DNA from: an uncultured bacterium
GTDB taxonomy: Bacteria > Patescibacteriota > Minisyncoccia > Phycocordibacterales > UBA1006
Assembly (NCBI GenBank): GCA_903873095.1
Contig: CAIQMU010000081.1
Span: 1-17,128 of the forward strand
Direction: 5' to 3'
Length of the DNA: 17,128 nt
This document shows positions 6,927-12,185 of the stretch, piece after piece (positions within the stretch are counted from its first letter, which is position 1; each line of letters starts with the position of its first letter). The position numbers and the translations under genes were made by a program. The notes beneath the pieces were generated by a model. The model ran no database searches, was not told the origin of the DNA, and saw only the letters and a program-made list of their open reading frames with translations.

Positions 6927-7106
6927 ATGCCAAGAAAAACAAATAACCACGTTCTTAATTCAACGGAGTTCGATCTTGCGACCAGTCCAGCGATATTTAT
7001 TCGCAGAGATGTCCCATTGTTCCAAAATCATCCGACAGTAGAAGCGCCTAAATTTAAAATGACAAAGGTAGCAAGTCGTACAGCGATGCGTACCCTTCTT
7101 GTTTGA
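6927..7106 (+). CDS. Small 59-aa basic protein, unknown
   Basis: ATG 6927 to TGA 7104-7106 encodes MPRKTNNHVLNSTEFDLATS..., ending ASRTAMRTLLV. The protein is basic, without cysteines or a membrane segment. The family is not recognised. Support for a real gene: an extended -10 promoter in front (6883-6911), a good terminator hairpin 10 nt behind (7117-7145), and codon use like the neighbours. It is too short for confident coding statistics. If the structured RNA upstream sometimes reads through its terminator, this would be its downstream gene. Confidence 0.5.
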   Translation: MPRKTNNHVLNSTEFDLATSPAIFIRRDVPLFQNHPTVEAPKFKMTKVASRTAMRTLLV

Positions 7107-7116
7107 AAATAGTTAC

Positions 7117-7145
7117 ATCTCACAGACAACTGTGGGATTTTCTTT
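7117..7145 (+). terminator. Intrinsic terminator
   Basis: ATCTCACAG (7117-7125), loop ACAA, CTGTGGGAT (7130-7138; one G-U), then TTTTCTTTC. It follows the 59-aa ORF and supports its transcription. Confidence 0.8.
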
Positions 7146-7201
7146 CAAACAAATTTGAATCTCCTGACAGTAGAGTTATTTTTAGTAATGACCACTTCTT
7201 A

Positions 7202-7238
7202 ACCTGTAATCAGGTCTATTAGGAAGAAAGCAGGTCTA
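7202..7238. repeat. Hairpin plus 20-bp-spaced direct repeat in a gene-free gap
   Basis: ACCTG (7202-7206), TAAT, CAGGT (7211-7215) is a small perfect hairpin. Its right part begins an octamer CAGGTCTA at 7211-7218 that recurs at 7231-7238, exactly 20 bp (two helical turns) away. Nothing else is seen in the 7146-7278 gap, and no promoter fits it. It could be a binding site or chance. Confidence 0.25.
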
Positions 7239-7278
7239 CTGGCATATTTTCAATATTTCGGTGGCAAAAGAGTCATAC

Positions 7279-7307
7279 AAAATACCCTTGCAATGCAAGG
7301 GTATTTT
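7279..7307 (-). terminator. Terminator behind tRNA-Thr
   Basis: AAAATACCCTTGCA (7279-7292) pairs with TGCAAGGGTATTTT (7294-7307), a perfect 14-bp palindrome with A/T ends. On the minus strand it ends the rpsB-tsf-tRNA transcript just 2 nt after the tRNA CCA. Its core CCCTTGC...GCAAGGG is shared with the hairpin at 1063-1089. Confidence 0.88.
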
Positions 7308-7309
7308 AA

Positions 7310-7385
7310 TGGAGCCGAAAGTCGGGCTCGAACCGACGACCTATTCTTTACAAAAGAATTGCTCTACCAACTGAGCTATTTCGGC
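7310..7385 (-). tRNA. tRNA-Thr (anticodon TGT), CCA encoded
   Basis: Read on the minus strand: acceptor GCCGAAA (7385-7379) pairs with TTTCGGC (7320-7314). A D-arm GCTC...GAGC carries AGTTGGTA in the loop. The anticodon stem ATTCT/AGAAT surrounds the loop TTTGTAA, giving anticodon TGT, which reads ACA (threonine). The T-arm has GTCGG/CCGAC around TTCGAGC. Discriminator T and an encoded CCA (7312-7310) complete 76 nt. It is the last member of the minus-strand rpsB operon; I see no correctly spaced promoter of its own. Confidence 0.96.
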
Positions 7386-7411
7386 ATTACCATAACAAGA
7401 TGCTATGGGTT

Positions 7412-7828
7412 TTATAGTGTCTCTGAATGAGACGCATCCTCGATGATTTTTGATTTTCGTGGTCTGCGAACTCGTTTGATCGTTCCTTCTTTTACTGTCT
7501 TCAGAAATTCTGAAGGTGTATGTGGGTGGTTGTGATCATGATCCGAGAGAAACGCGCGAACTTTTTGCTTGACGACTTGTTTGATCTTAATTTCTCGAGA
7601 GATCTTGCGATACAAATTGAGAAGCCAAATCAAGATAATTTTGAGCATCGATCGTAATCGTTTTTTAATGGCGATAACAAGAGATGTTTCAAAAACATCA
7701 GTCGGAACGGAGAACCATTCATGACCAGGTTCGACAGGGAACTCGGCAGCGCGCAAACGTGCGTTTGAGAGCCATAGAGTACTTGCGATACCTATAATTC
7801 CAATGACAATAAGGATAATGAATACCAT
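7412..7828 (-). CDS. Small membrane protein downstream of tsf, unknown
   Basis: A 138-aa protein with an N-terminal membrane helix (residues 1-20, VFIILIVIGIIGIASTLWL) and a second hydrophobic stretch near 61-73 (MLKIILIWLLNLY) that may be a helix lying on or crossing the membrane. The C-terminal half is very basic (KKRLR, REIKIKQVVKQKVR, KRVRRPRK) with a His-rich patch DHDHNHPH near 97-104 that could bind metal. The family is not recognised. Its ATG follows the tsf stop by 3 nt without a Shine-Dalgarno, so it is cotranscribed and probably translationally coupled with tsf. The basic tail next to translation genes would suit contact with RNA or ribosomes at the membrane, but that is only inference. 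Confidence 0.78.
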   Translation of the reverse strand: MVFIILIVIGIIGIASTLWLSNARLRAAEFPVEPGHEWFSVPTDVFETSLVIAIKKRLRSMLKIILIWLLNLYRKISREIKIKQVVKQKVRAFLSDHDHNHPHTPSEFLKTVKEGTIKRVRRPRKSKIIEDASHSETL

Positions 7829-7831
7829 TGC

Positions 7832-8284
7832 CTATATAGAATAGCGCACAAACGATCCAATTTCAACCCTTTCTCCTGTTTTCTGTGTAAGACCTTCAAC
7901 AACTTGTTTGATGGTCATTTCAGGGTTCATGATGAATGGCTGGTCAAGTAATTCAGTGACATCAGCTGGTTGCATGGCTCCAATGTGCATCGCGATTTGA
8001 TTTGCAGCAGAAACGAATTCTTCGTTTTGTGCTACGAAATCAGTTTCGCAATTTACAGCAAGGAGAACACCCATCTTTTTGTTACTGTGGATGTAACTTG
8101 TGACAATTCCGCCACCAAGTTCACGATCAGCTTTTTTCTCGGCTTGTGCAGCAGCGATTGTTTTCAAAACTTCGCGCGCCTTGTCCATGTCTCCGTTTGA
8201 TTCCTCGAGAGCCTTCTTGCATTGCATGACTGAAATACCAGTTGCATCTCGAAGTTCTTTGATTTGTTCGGCTGTGATATTCAT
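7832..8284 (-). CDS. tsf: Elongation factor Ts, short form
   Basis: 150 aa from ATG 8284 (MNITAEQIKELRDATG). The open frame extends further upstream, but only into the repeat at 8320-8436, so that part is not coding. Domains: an N-terminal UBA-like three-helix domain (about 1-40) with the EF-Ts signature LRDATGISVMQCKKAL, then a single core subdomain with GVLLAVNCETDFVAQNEEF, the loop whose Asp-Phe pair displaces Mg2+ from EF-Tu. It catalyses GDP release from EF-Tu in translation elongation. E. coli EF-Ts has about 283 aa with two core subdomains; only one is present here, as in other short EF-Ts forms, which implies dimerisation for full activity. It lies in the usual order behind rpsB, with 160 nt between them that hold the repeat. 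Confidence 0.95.
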   Translation of the reverse strand: MNITAEQIKELRDATGISVMQCKKALEESNGDMDKAREVLKTIAAAQAEKKADRELGGGIVTSYIHSNKKMGVLLAVNCETDFVAQNEEFVSAANQIAMHIGAMQPADVTELLDQPFIMNPEMTIKQVVEGLTQKTGERVEIGSFVRYSI

Positions 8285-8319
8285 AAGGTACAAATTAAAA
8301 TGATAAATGTGTTCGGGAT

Positions 8320-8436
8320 GCTCCCCTTTATAAGGGGAGCTGTCATGCGAATGCATGACTGAGGGGTTTGAATCGTTTGCAAGTAACCACCCCTCCGCCT
8401 CGCAGAGCCTCGGCACCTCCCCTTATAAAGGGGAGG
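8320..8436. repeat. Palindromic MITE/REP-like element inside the rpsB-tsf operon
   Basis: A 117-nt element built of four nested or tandem hairpins: the 21-nt palindrome GCTCCCCTT/AAGGGGAGC (8320-8340); GTCATGC, loop GAAT, GCATGAC (8342-8359); GAGGGG 8361-8366 with CCCCTC 8390-8395; and the 21-nt palindrome CCTCCCC/GGGGAGG (8416-8436). The two ends are near copies of each other. Elements with CTCCCCTT...AAGGGGAG ends, and AGTCATGC-type and GAGGGG inner parts, are familiar as dispersed intergenic repeats in many bacterial genomes. Here it separates rpsB from tsf and would be transcribed as a strongly folded RNA. Confidence 0.75.
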
Positions 8437-8444
8437 ATTCGCGC

Positions 8445-9119
8445 TTACTTATTGCCTTTATAAGCACTTACAAACTTGTTCAAGAAAAATTCAATTGATT
8501 TTTTACTTGCATCGTTTGCAACGACAGGGTAGGCAACTACTGAAAGATCGCAGTCACTGTTGCAAAGTCCAATAACAGGAATTCCCATTTTGTTGGCTTC
8601 GGTTACAGCGATCGCTTCTTCTTTGGTGTCGATCACAACGAGAGCTGCTGGAAGACCTTTCATAGTTGTAAGACCTCCGAACATTTTACCCAATTTTGTA
8701 ATCTTTCGTTCCAAGAGAAGTTTTTCTTTCTTGGTGATTGTTACGAGTTCTCCTTTTTCTTGTTTTGCTGACAAGTCTTCAAACAAGGTAACACGTGACT
8801 TGATTTGCTTTTCATTTGTCAAACTTCCTCCGATCCATCGAATATCAACGAATGGCATGTTAAGTGATTCAGCAGCAGCTTTTACAGCTCCTTTGGCTTC
8901 TGGTTTTGAACCTACAAACAATACTTGTTTTCCTGTCGCACCGAGTGTTGCAAGAATTTGTTCTACTGTTTCAAGTTGTGCTGTTGTTTTTTCGAGGTCA
9001 ATGATGTCGCTTCGATTTTTTGTTCCGTAGAGGAATGCCTTCGTAGAAGGGTGTCGTCGTGTTCGTGTGTAGCCGTAGTGTGCCCCAACACTGAACATGT
9101 CGTTGATCAATTGTTCCAT
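8445..9119 (-). CDS. rpsB: 30S ribosomal protein uS2
   Basis: 224 aa from ATG 9119 (MEQLINDMFSVGAHYGYTRTRRHPS). The 50 codons open upstream hold the hairpin leader and are not coding. Signatures: VGAHYG near the N-terminus, FVGSKPEAKGAVKAAA, FVDIRWIGGSLTN (the uS2 RWIGGTLTN motif), KLGKMFGGLTTMKGLPAALVVID and MGIPVIGLCNSDCD. It binds 16S rRNA at the back of the 30S neck. The length is slightly below the usual 230-260 and lacks extra C-terminal tails. It is first gene of an operon with tsf, a membrane protein and tRNA-Thr. It is transcribed from the promoter at 9241-9269 with a leader of about 115 nt. Confidence 0.97.
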   Translation of the reverse strand: MEQLINDMFSVGAHYGYTRTRRHPSTKAFLYGTKNRSDIIDLEKTTAQLETVEQILATLGATGKQVLFVGSKPEAKGAVKAAAESLNMPFVDIRWIGGSLTNEKQIKSRVTLFEDLSAKQEKGELVTITKKEKLLLERKITKLGKMFGGLTTMKGLPAALVVIDTKEEAIAVTEANKMGIPVIGLCNSDCDLSVVAYPVVANDASKKSIEFFLNKFVSAYKGNK

Positions 9120-9234
9120 TATTAGTTTAAGAGATGTGCACAAGGGATGGTTAGTAATAATTCCCTCGTTGGTTCGGGTGACGCCCGAATGAAAAAAGCT
9201 CACATAGCAAGGCTTTTTCAACAATCTGCTTACG
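9120..9234 (-). promoter_or_regulatory. Structured rpsB 5' leader, possible autoregulatory site
   Basis: About 115 nt lie between the predicted start (near 9234) and ATG 9119, while most other mRNAs here have almost no leader. On the minus strand it can form GAAAAAGC...GCTTTTTTC, a perfect TTCGGG/CCCGAA hairpin (9184-9189 with 9173-9178) and AGGGA/TCCCT near the start codon. Ribosomal protein S2 controls its own operon through the rpsB leader in other bacteria; whether these hairpins do the same is inference. Confidence 0.45.
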
Positions 9235-9240
9235 GGGTAT

Positions 9241-9269
9241 AAGATAACATGAAATGGGGATTTTATCAA
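9241..9269 (-). promoter_or_regulatory. Extended -10 promoter of the rpsB operon
   Basis: On the minus strand: -35 TTGATA (9269-9264), 17-nt spacer, TATCTT (9246-9241) preceded by TGT. It lies back to back with the plus-strand promoter at 9272-9300, with 2 bp between the two -35 boxes. Confidence 0.75.
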
Positions 9270-9271
9270 AC

Positions 9272-9300
9272 TTGACAGGTGTTTATTATTGTGATAACTT
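9272..9300 (+). promoter_or_regulatory. Extended -10 promoter of the 58-aa ORF
   Basis: Consensus -35 TTGACA (9272-9277), 17-nt spacer, TAACTT (9295-9300) preceded by TGA. The start near 9307 gives a leader of about 29 nt to ATG 9336. Confidence 0.75.
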
Positions 9301-9335
9301 GGTACTAATATTCTTTAACTAAAAATATAGAAAAC

Positions 9336-9512
9336 ATGGAAAAAAAGTGGTTCAGTCGATATTTCAGTAATGTAAACGAAGTCGTTGATTTTCTGAATAG
9401 ATTAAGCAAGGAAAAAGTTGATCCTGACAATATAAAACCATCAGCATTGGAAGGAATGGGTGGTATCATTGGAGGAATGGTCTGGTATTTTCATACAAAA
9501 TCAGTTGCTTGA
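9336..9512 (+). CDS. Small 58-aa protein, unknown
   Basis: ATG 9336 to TGA 9510-9512 encodes a protein opening MEKKWFSRYFSNVNEVVDFL. A Trp/Phe-rich N-terminus leads into an amphipathic helix, a charged middle (KEKVDPDNIKPSALEG) and a glycine-rich hydrophobic end (GMGGIIGGMVWYF). I do not recognise the family. It is well supported as a gene: consensus promoter, own terminator (9525-9552) and no competing frame. It is divergent from rpsB with adjoining promoters. Confidence 0.72.
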   Translation: MEKKWFSRYFSNVNEVVDFLNRLSKEKVDPDNIKPSALEGMGGIIGGMVWYFHTKSVA

Positions 9513-9524
9513 TTATTTATATTT

Positions 9525-9552
9525 AAAGCGGATATCCTGTCCGCTTTTTTTA
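9525..9552 (+). terminator. Intrinsic terminator
   Basis: AAAGCGGA (9525-9532), loop TATCCTG, TCCGCTTT (9540-9547), continuing as a T run. It lies 12 nt after the stop of the 58-aa ORF; its T run provides the place where the proS -35 should be. Confidence 0.9.
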
Positions 9553-9564
9553 TTTCCCAAATTC

Positions 9565-9573
9565 TGATACGAT
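9565..9573 (+). promoter_or_regulatory. Extended -10 promoter of proS (leaderless)
   Basis: TGA followed by TACGAT (9568-9573). The -35 position (9545-9550) is only the T run of the preceding terminator. The ATG at 9583 comes 9 nt after the -10, so the mRNA has at most about 3 nt of leader. Confidence 0.55.
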
Positions 9574-9582
9574 ACGTCTATC

Positions 9583-11040
9583 ATGGAACCTAAAAATTTC
9601 GAAAACAAAATTACTCCCCGAAGTGAGGATTACTCGCAATGGTACTTGGATATTATCGCAGCTGCGGATTTGGCGGATTATTCACCGGTCAAAGGTTGTA
9701 TGATTATCAAGCCAAACGGGTATGCAATCTGGGAGCGTGTCCAAGAAGTCTTGAATAAAAAATTCAAATCGTACGGCGTAAAAAACGCCTATTTTCCGAT
9801 GCTTATTCCAGAGCGATTATTGAAACGAGAAGCACAACACGTCGAAGGATTCGCACCCGAAGTCGCCGTAGTAACACATGCAGGTGGTGCGAAACTCGAC
9901 GAACCTTTGATTGTTCGTCCAACATCAGAAACCATCATGTACGAAGTGTACAAAGATTGGATTCATTCATATCGTGATTTACCATTATTGATCAATCAAT
10001 GGGCAAACGTCATTCGTTGGGAAATGAAAACGAAACCATTTTTACGCACGACAGAATTTTTGTGGCAAGAAGGTCACACTGTTCACAAGGATCTACAAGA
10101 AGCAGATATTTTCGCGCAGAAAATGCTGCACGCATACAAAGAATTTTTTGCAGATTACATGGCGATTCCGGTCATCATCGGAGTAAAATCAGAATCTGAA
10201 AAATTTGCAGGAGCACTCAAAACATATACATGCGAAGCCATGATGCAAGATGGCAAGGCACTTCAGATTGCAACATCACACAACTTGGGTGATAATTTTG
10301 CACGCGCGTTTGAGATTAAATTTTTGAACGAGGAGAATAACGAGGTATACGGATGGCAAACATCATGGGGGCTTTCAACGCGATCAATTGGTGGGCTTAT
10401 TATGACTCATTCTGATGATAAAGGTCTTGTTGTTCCACCAAAAATGGCAAGTACACATGTTGTTATCGTTCCTATCATTCCAAAACCTGAATCACGTGGT
10501 GAAATCGAAACAAAAGCACTTGAACTTGGTGAACTCTTAAAGAAAGAAACATTCTTGGATCAAGATATTCTTGTTCATGTAGATGTACGCGACATGCGCC
10601 ACGGAGAAAAATATTTCGAGTGGGAGAAAAAAGGTGTTCCTGTTCGCATTGAAATCGGACCAAAAGACATCGAGAAAAATTCTGTCGTTGTTGTTCGTCG
10701 TGATACAGGAGAAAAAGAAATTGTTGCGATGGAAAACTTGAATGCAAAAGTTTCAGAGGTTCTTGATTTGATTCAGGTAAACTTGTACGAACGTGCGCTT
10801 GTGATGCGAACAGAAAACACTGTCGAAGTAAATTCTTGGGATGAATTTGTTTCTGCACTTGAAGATCGAAAATTTATTCTTGCACATTGGGACGGAACGG
10901 CTGAGACAGAAAAAATGATCAAGGATGAAACAGGAGCGACGATTCGATGTATTCCAATGGATCAAAAGGCGGAAGAAGGGAAGTGTATCAAGTCAGGAAA
11001 CGCTTCAAAAACTCGTGTGCTTTTCGCAAAGGCGCATTAG
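9583..11040 (+). CDS. proS: Prolyl-tRNA synthetase, archaeal/eukaryotic type
   Basis: 485 aa. It charges tRNA-Pro with proline in the cytosol. Class II catalytic domain: an N-terminal segment with YSQWYLDIIAAADLADYSPVKGCMIIKPNGYAIWE, RPTSE near 113-117, the motif 2 region RWEMKTKPFLRTTEFLWQEGHT from about 145, then TSHNLGDNFARAFEI and WGLSTRSIGGLIMTHSDD with motif 3. The anticodon-binding domain begins at VVPPKMASTHVVIVPI (about 287). A C-terminal extension ends in KTRVLFAKAH. The absence of the roughly 180-aa editing insert and the presence of the C-terminal domain mark the archaeal-type enzyme (ProS type 3), also found in some bacteria. Near-leaderless start from the promoter at 9565-9573; the only gene in its unit. 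Codon use matches the neighbours, so there is no sign of recent transfer. Confidence 0.97.
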   Translation: MEPKNFENKITPRSEDYSQWYLDIIAAADLADYSPVKGCMIIKPNGYAIWERVQEVLNKKFKSYGVKNAYFPMLIPERLLKREAQHVEGFAPEVAVVTHAGGAKLDEPLIVRPTSETIMYEVYKDWIHSYRDLPLLINQWANVIRWEMKTKPFLRTTEFLWQEGHTVHKDLQEADIFAQKMLHAYKEFFADYMAIPVIIGVKSESEKFAGALKTYTCEAMMQDGKALQIATSHNLGDNFARAFEIKFLNEENNEVYGWQTSWGLSTRSIGGLIMTHSDDKGLVVPPKMASTHVVIVPIIPKPESRGEIETKALELGELLKKETFLDQDILVHVDVRDMRHGEKYFEWEKKGVPVRIEIGPKDIEKNSVVVVRRDTGEKEIVAMENLNAKVSEVLDLIQVNLYERALVMRTENTVEVNSWDEFVSALEDRKFILAHWDGTAETEKMIKDETGATIRCIPMDQKAEEGKCIKSGNASKTRVLFAKAH

Positions 11041-11048
11041 TTATCCAC

Positions 11049-11076
11049 TTGATCCTAAATTAGGATTTGATATAAT
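11049..11076 (+). promoter_or_regulatory. Orphan strong promoter behind proS
   Basis: -35 TTGATC (11049-11054), 16-nt spacer, consensus TATAAT (11071-11076) preceded by TGA. It starts 8 nt after the proS stop and faces the 3' end of the convergent MazF-like gene. A terminator hairpin follows within 28 nt. Confidence 0.65.
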
Positions 11077-11082
11077 AAACCT

Positions 11083-11131
11083 ACAATTTGGGGTTACCCA
11101 TTTAAGGCCACCGCGAGGTGGCTTTAGGATT
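11083..11131 (+). ncRNA. Candidate ~48-nt RNA, antisense to the mazF-like 3' end
   Basis: From the predicted start near 11083 only about 48 nt remain to the end of the terminator at 11104-11131. The RNA would hold a short single-stranded part, a small GGGTTACCC foldback and the terminator hairpin. It would pair with the last roughly 10 codons of the convergent toxin gene. There is no coding capacity. It may be an abortive or regulatory RNA; the evidence is promoter plus terminator only. Confidence 0.3.
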
Positions 11132-11521
11132 TTCTGAGAGAATTAAATTACAATAGGCTTCTTTTATTTGTCTAAGCTCTAATTCAGAAACCTCGAATAC
11201 TTTTTCTTGAAGTCTTTTTCGATCAAATAATCTTGATTGGTTTAAAATGAGTGTTCTTGAGATTCCATCGTGATCAATAGTGTAAAACCAAGTTCCTGTA
11301 TGAATTTTAGAACTTAGTGGAATTCCGAGAAAAACATCACTAGAAAACTTTTTCATGATTAAAACAGGCCTGATAAAATGTTCGCCTTTTCCGAGAACTT
11401 CATTTCCAATATTAATACCAACACGACACCACCTGATTTCTCCTTCGCGGATATTAATATTTTGGATACTCGTATCAGTTTGAATTTTTACAGTGTTCCA
11501 AGTCGAAAAATCTTTTTTCAT
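11102..11521 (-). CDS. MazF/PemK-family endoribonuclease toxin, solitary
   Basis: 139 aa. The core starts near residue 26 with REGEIRWCRVGINIGNE, the strand and loop of MazF/PemK toxins, followed by RPVLIMKKFSSDVFLGIPLSSK (conserved Arg51-Pro52 and the Ser of the active site) and GISRTLILNQSRLFDRKRL, the last core strand and dimer helix. An N-terminal extension (KKDFSTWN) of about 25 residues is of a kind I recall from CPR MazF proteins. Family role: sequence-specific cleavage of single-stranded RNA, normally blocked by an antitoxin encoded beside it. No antitoxin is adjacent: proS converges on one side and a hairpin lies upstream on the other. It starts 6 nt after its -10 in a promoter module shared with genes at 550-1011 and 16485-17006. 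Two candidate small RNA units flank it. Confidence 0.85.
   Translation of the reverse strand: MKKDFSTWNTVKIQTDTSIQNINIREGEIRWCRVGINIGNEVLGKGEHFIRPVLIMKKFSSDVFLGIPLSSKIHTGTWFYTIDHDGISRTLILNQSRLFDRKRLQEKVFEVSELELRQIKEAYCNLILSENPKATSRWP
11104..11131. terminator. Hairpin terminator between proS and the mazF-like gene
   Basis: AAGGCCACC (11104-11112), GNRA loop GCGA, GGTGGCTTT (11117-11125), one G-U pair. The T-rich tail is weak on the plus side. The stop codon of the convergent minus-strand gene lies inside the stem, so its last codons are the terminator itself. Confidence 0.65.
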
Positions 11522-11560
11522 GGGGGAATTTTAACAAAGAGAGATAAATTAAAAATAAAG
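11519..11560 (-). promoter_or_regulatory. Shared promoter module, copy B (leaderless start)
   Basis: On the minus strand: CTTTATT (11560-11554), 5 nt, TTTATCTC (11548-11541), 7 nt ending in TGT, -10 TAAAAT (11533-11528), 6 nt ending CCCCC, ATG (11521). The -35 position is ATTTTT as in copy A. Copies A and B match at about 35 of 42 aligned positions with one gap, right up to the CCCCCATG. Confidence 0.62.
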
Positions 11561-11565
11561 GAAAA

Positions 11566-11618
11566 ATAAAAAAGCACCGCTACAAGACAGAACATGTAGA
11601 AGTGCGTTTTCGTAAGAT
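11566..11618 (-). ncRNA. Candidate ~50-nt RNA/terminator unit upstream of the mazF-like gene
   Basis: From the predicted minus-strand start near 11618 (promoter 11625-11652), the RNA would be essentially one hairpin: GTGC/GCAC and GTAG/CTAC helices (11602-11605 with 11574-11577; 11596-11599 with 11580-11583) around a 12-nt loop. A T run then ends near 11566. It either insulates the toxin promoter or is a discrete small RNA. Confidence 0.35.
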
Positions 11619-11624
11619 ACCACC

Positions 11625-11652
11625 ATCTTAGCATATCCAAGAAAATCGTCAA
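11625..11652 (-). promoter_or_regulatory. Orphan promoter upstream of the hairpin RNA
   Basis: On the minus strand: -35 TTGACG (11652-11647), 16-nt spacer, TAAGAT (11630-11625) preceded by TGC. No ORF starts between it and the hairpin terminator at 11574-11605. Confidence 0.5.
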
Positions 11653-11678
11653 AATGTTTTCCACAGAAAATAACTAAT

Positions 11679-11712
11679 AAAAAAGCACTTCACATCTGTG
11701 AGGTGCTTTTAG
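11679..11712 (-). terminator. Intrinsic terminator of the 126-aa gene
   Basis: AAAAGCACTTCACA (11681-11694) pairs with TGTGAGGTGCTTTT (11697-11710), one G-T wobble. On the minus strand the T tail follows directly. It begins within 7 nt of the stop at 11717. Confidence 0.88.
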
Positions 11713-11716
11713 TTTT

Positions 11717-12097
11717 TTAGTCATTTACTCCGTACCATTCGGCACTATCATCACAAGGTTCCTCTTTTACTAAGTTAAGTTCCTTAATAAAATTGTCGAT
11801 GTTATTTTCTCCTTCCATACTTACATGGGAAAGATAATTTTGAGAAACTCCCTCGAGAGGCCTTACTGCCAATAAGTAAAAATGCGCATAGTTTCGTGTT
11901 TTTGTTATTACGACTCGGACTATAGGTTTTTCATGTCGAAGAATATCAAGTCTTTCTTTAAACCATCTTATATCAGTGCCGTCGGTATGTTTTGTAAATG
12001 GGTCAAAACTGATCAAGTTGTTTAAGAAGAGTACGTACAGAGCTTTTTGTATAGTTCGCTTATCTTTAGGTGAGTTACTGCGGATTTTGTTAGTCAT
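11717..12097 (-). CDS. Hypothetical 126-aa soluble protein
   Basis: It starts at ATG 12097 (MTNKIRSNSPKDKRTIQKAL) and ends ...SAEWYGVND. A basic N-terminal helix (KDKRTIQKALYVLFLNNL) is followed by a mixed middle, a strand pair IVRVVITKTRNYAHFYLLAV (about 59-78) and a strongly acidic C-terminus (KEEPCDDSAEW). No membrane segment or signal peptide. I do not recognise the family. It has a consensus promoter whose -35 overlaps the -35-like TTGTCA of the mreB side, and a clean terminator, so it is a monocistronic gene. It is not a plausible MazF antitoxin by position (upstream, separated by two terminator hairpins), but it is the nearest same-strand gene to the toxin. Confidence 0.72.
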   Translation of the reverse strand: MTNKIRSNSPKDKRTIQKALYVLFLNNLISFDPFTKHTDGTDIRWFKERLDILRHEKPIVRVVITKTRNYAHFYLLAVRPLEGVSQNYLSHVSMEGENNIDNFIKELNLVKEEPCDDSAEWYGVND

Positions 12098-12113
12098 GAT
12101 ATTATTTTTCTTT

Positions 12114-12142
12114 AAATTATCATTTTAATGATCACTTGTCAA
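12114..12142 (-). promoter_or_regulatory. Extended -10 promoter of the 126-aa gene
   Basis: On the minus strand: consensus -35 TTGACA (12142-12137), 17-nt spacer, TAATTT (12119-12114) preceded by TGA. Predicted leader of about 10 nt. Confidence 0.75.
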
Positions 12143-12167
12143 GGTCCTTTCGTAAAAACCCCGAAAA

Positions 12168-12176
12168 TGCTAAACT
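12168..12176 (+). promoter_or_regulatory. Extended -10 promoter of mreB (leaderless)
   Basis: TGC followed by TAAACT (12171-12176). The ATG at 12186 is 9 nt downstream, so the leader is about 3 nt. The -35 position (TTTCGT, 12148-12153) is poor. Confidence 0.55.
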
Positions 12177-12185
12177 CTCGAAACT

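Noticed and set aside
7250..7282. A 33-nt match (25 identical) between 7250-7282 and 17061-17093 with cores GGTGG and AGTCATA
   Set aside because: In an AT-rich window of this size one or two such matches are expected by chance, and neither the reading frame nor the context is shared.
8285..8416. N-terminal extension of EF-Ts from the open frame starting at 8416
   Set aside because: The extension translates the palindromic repeat; the family starts at MNITAEQIKELRDATG (ATG 8284).
8320..8436. CRISPR array suggested by the two 21-nt palindromes
   Set aside because: Only two copies, palindromic and of unlike flanks, with no spacers of regular length and no cas genes in the window.
9120..9269. 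N-terminal extension of uS2 from the open frame starting at 9269
   Set aside because: It would cover the predicted promoter and leader hairpins; uS2 homology begins at ATG 9119.
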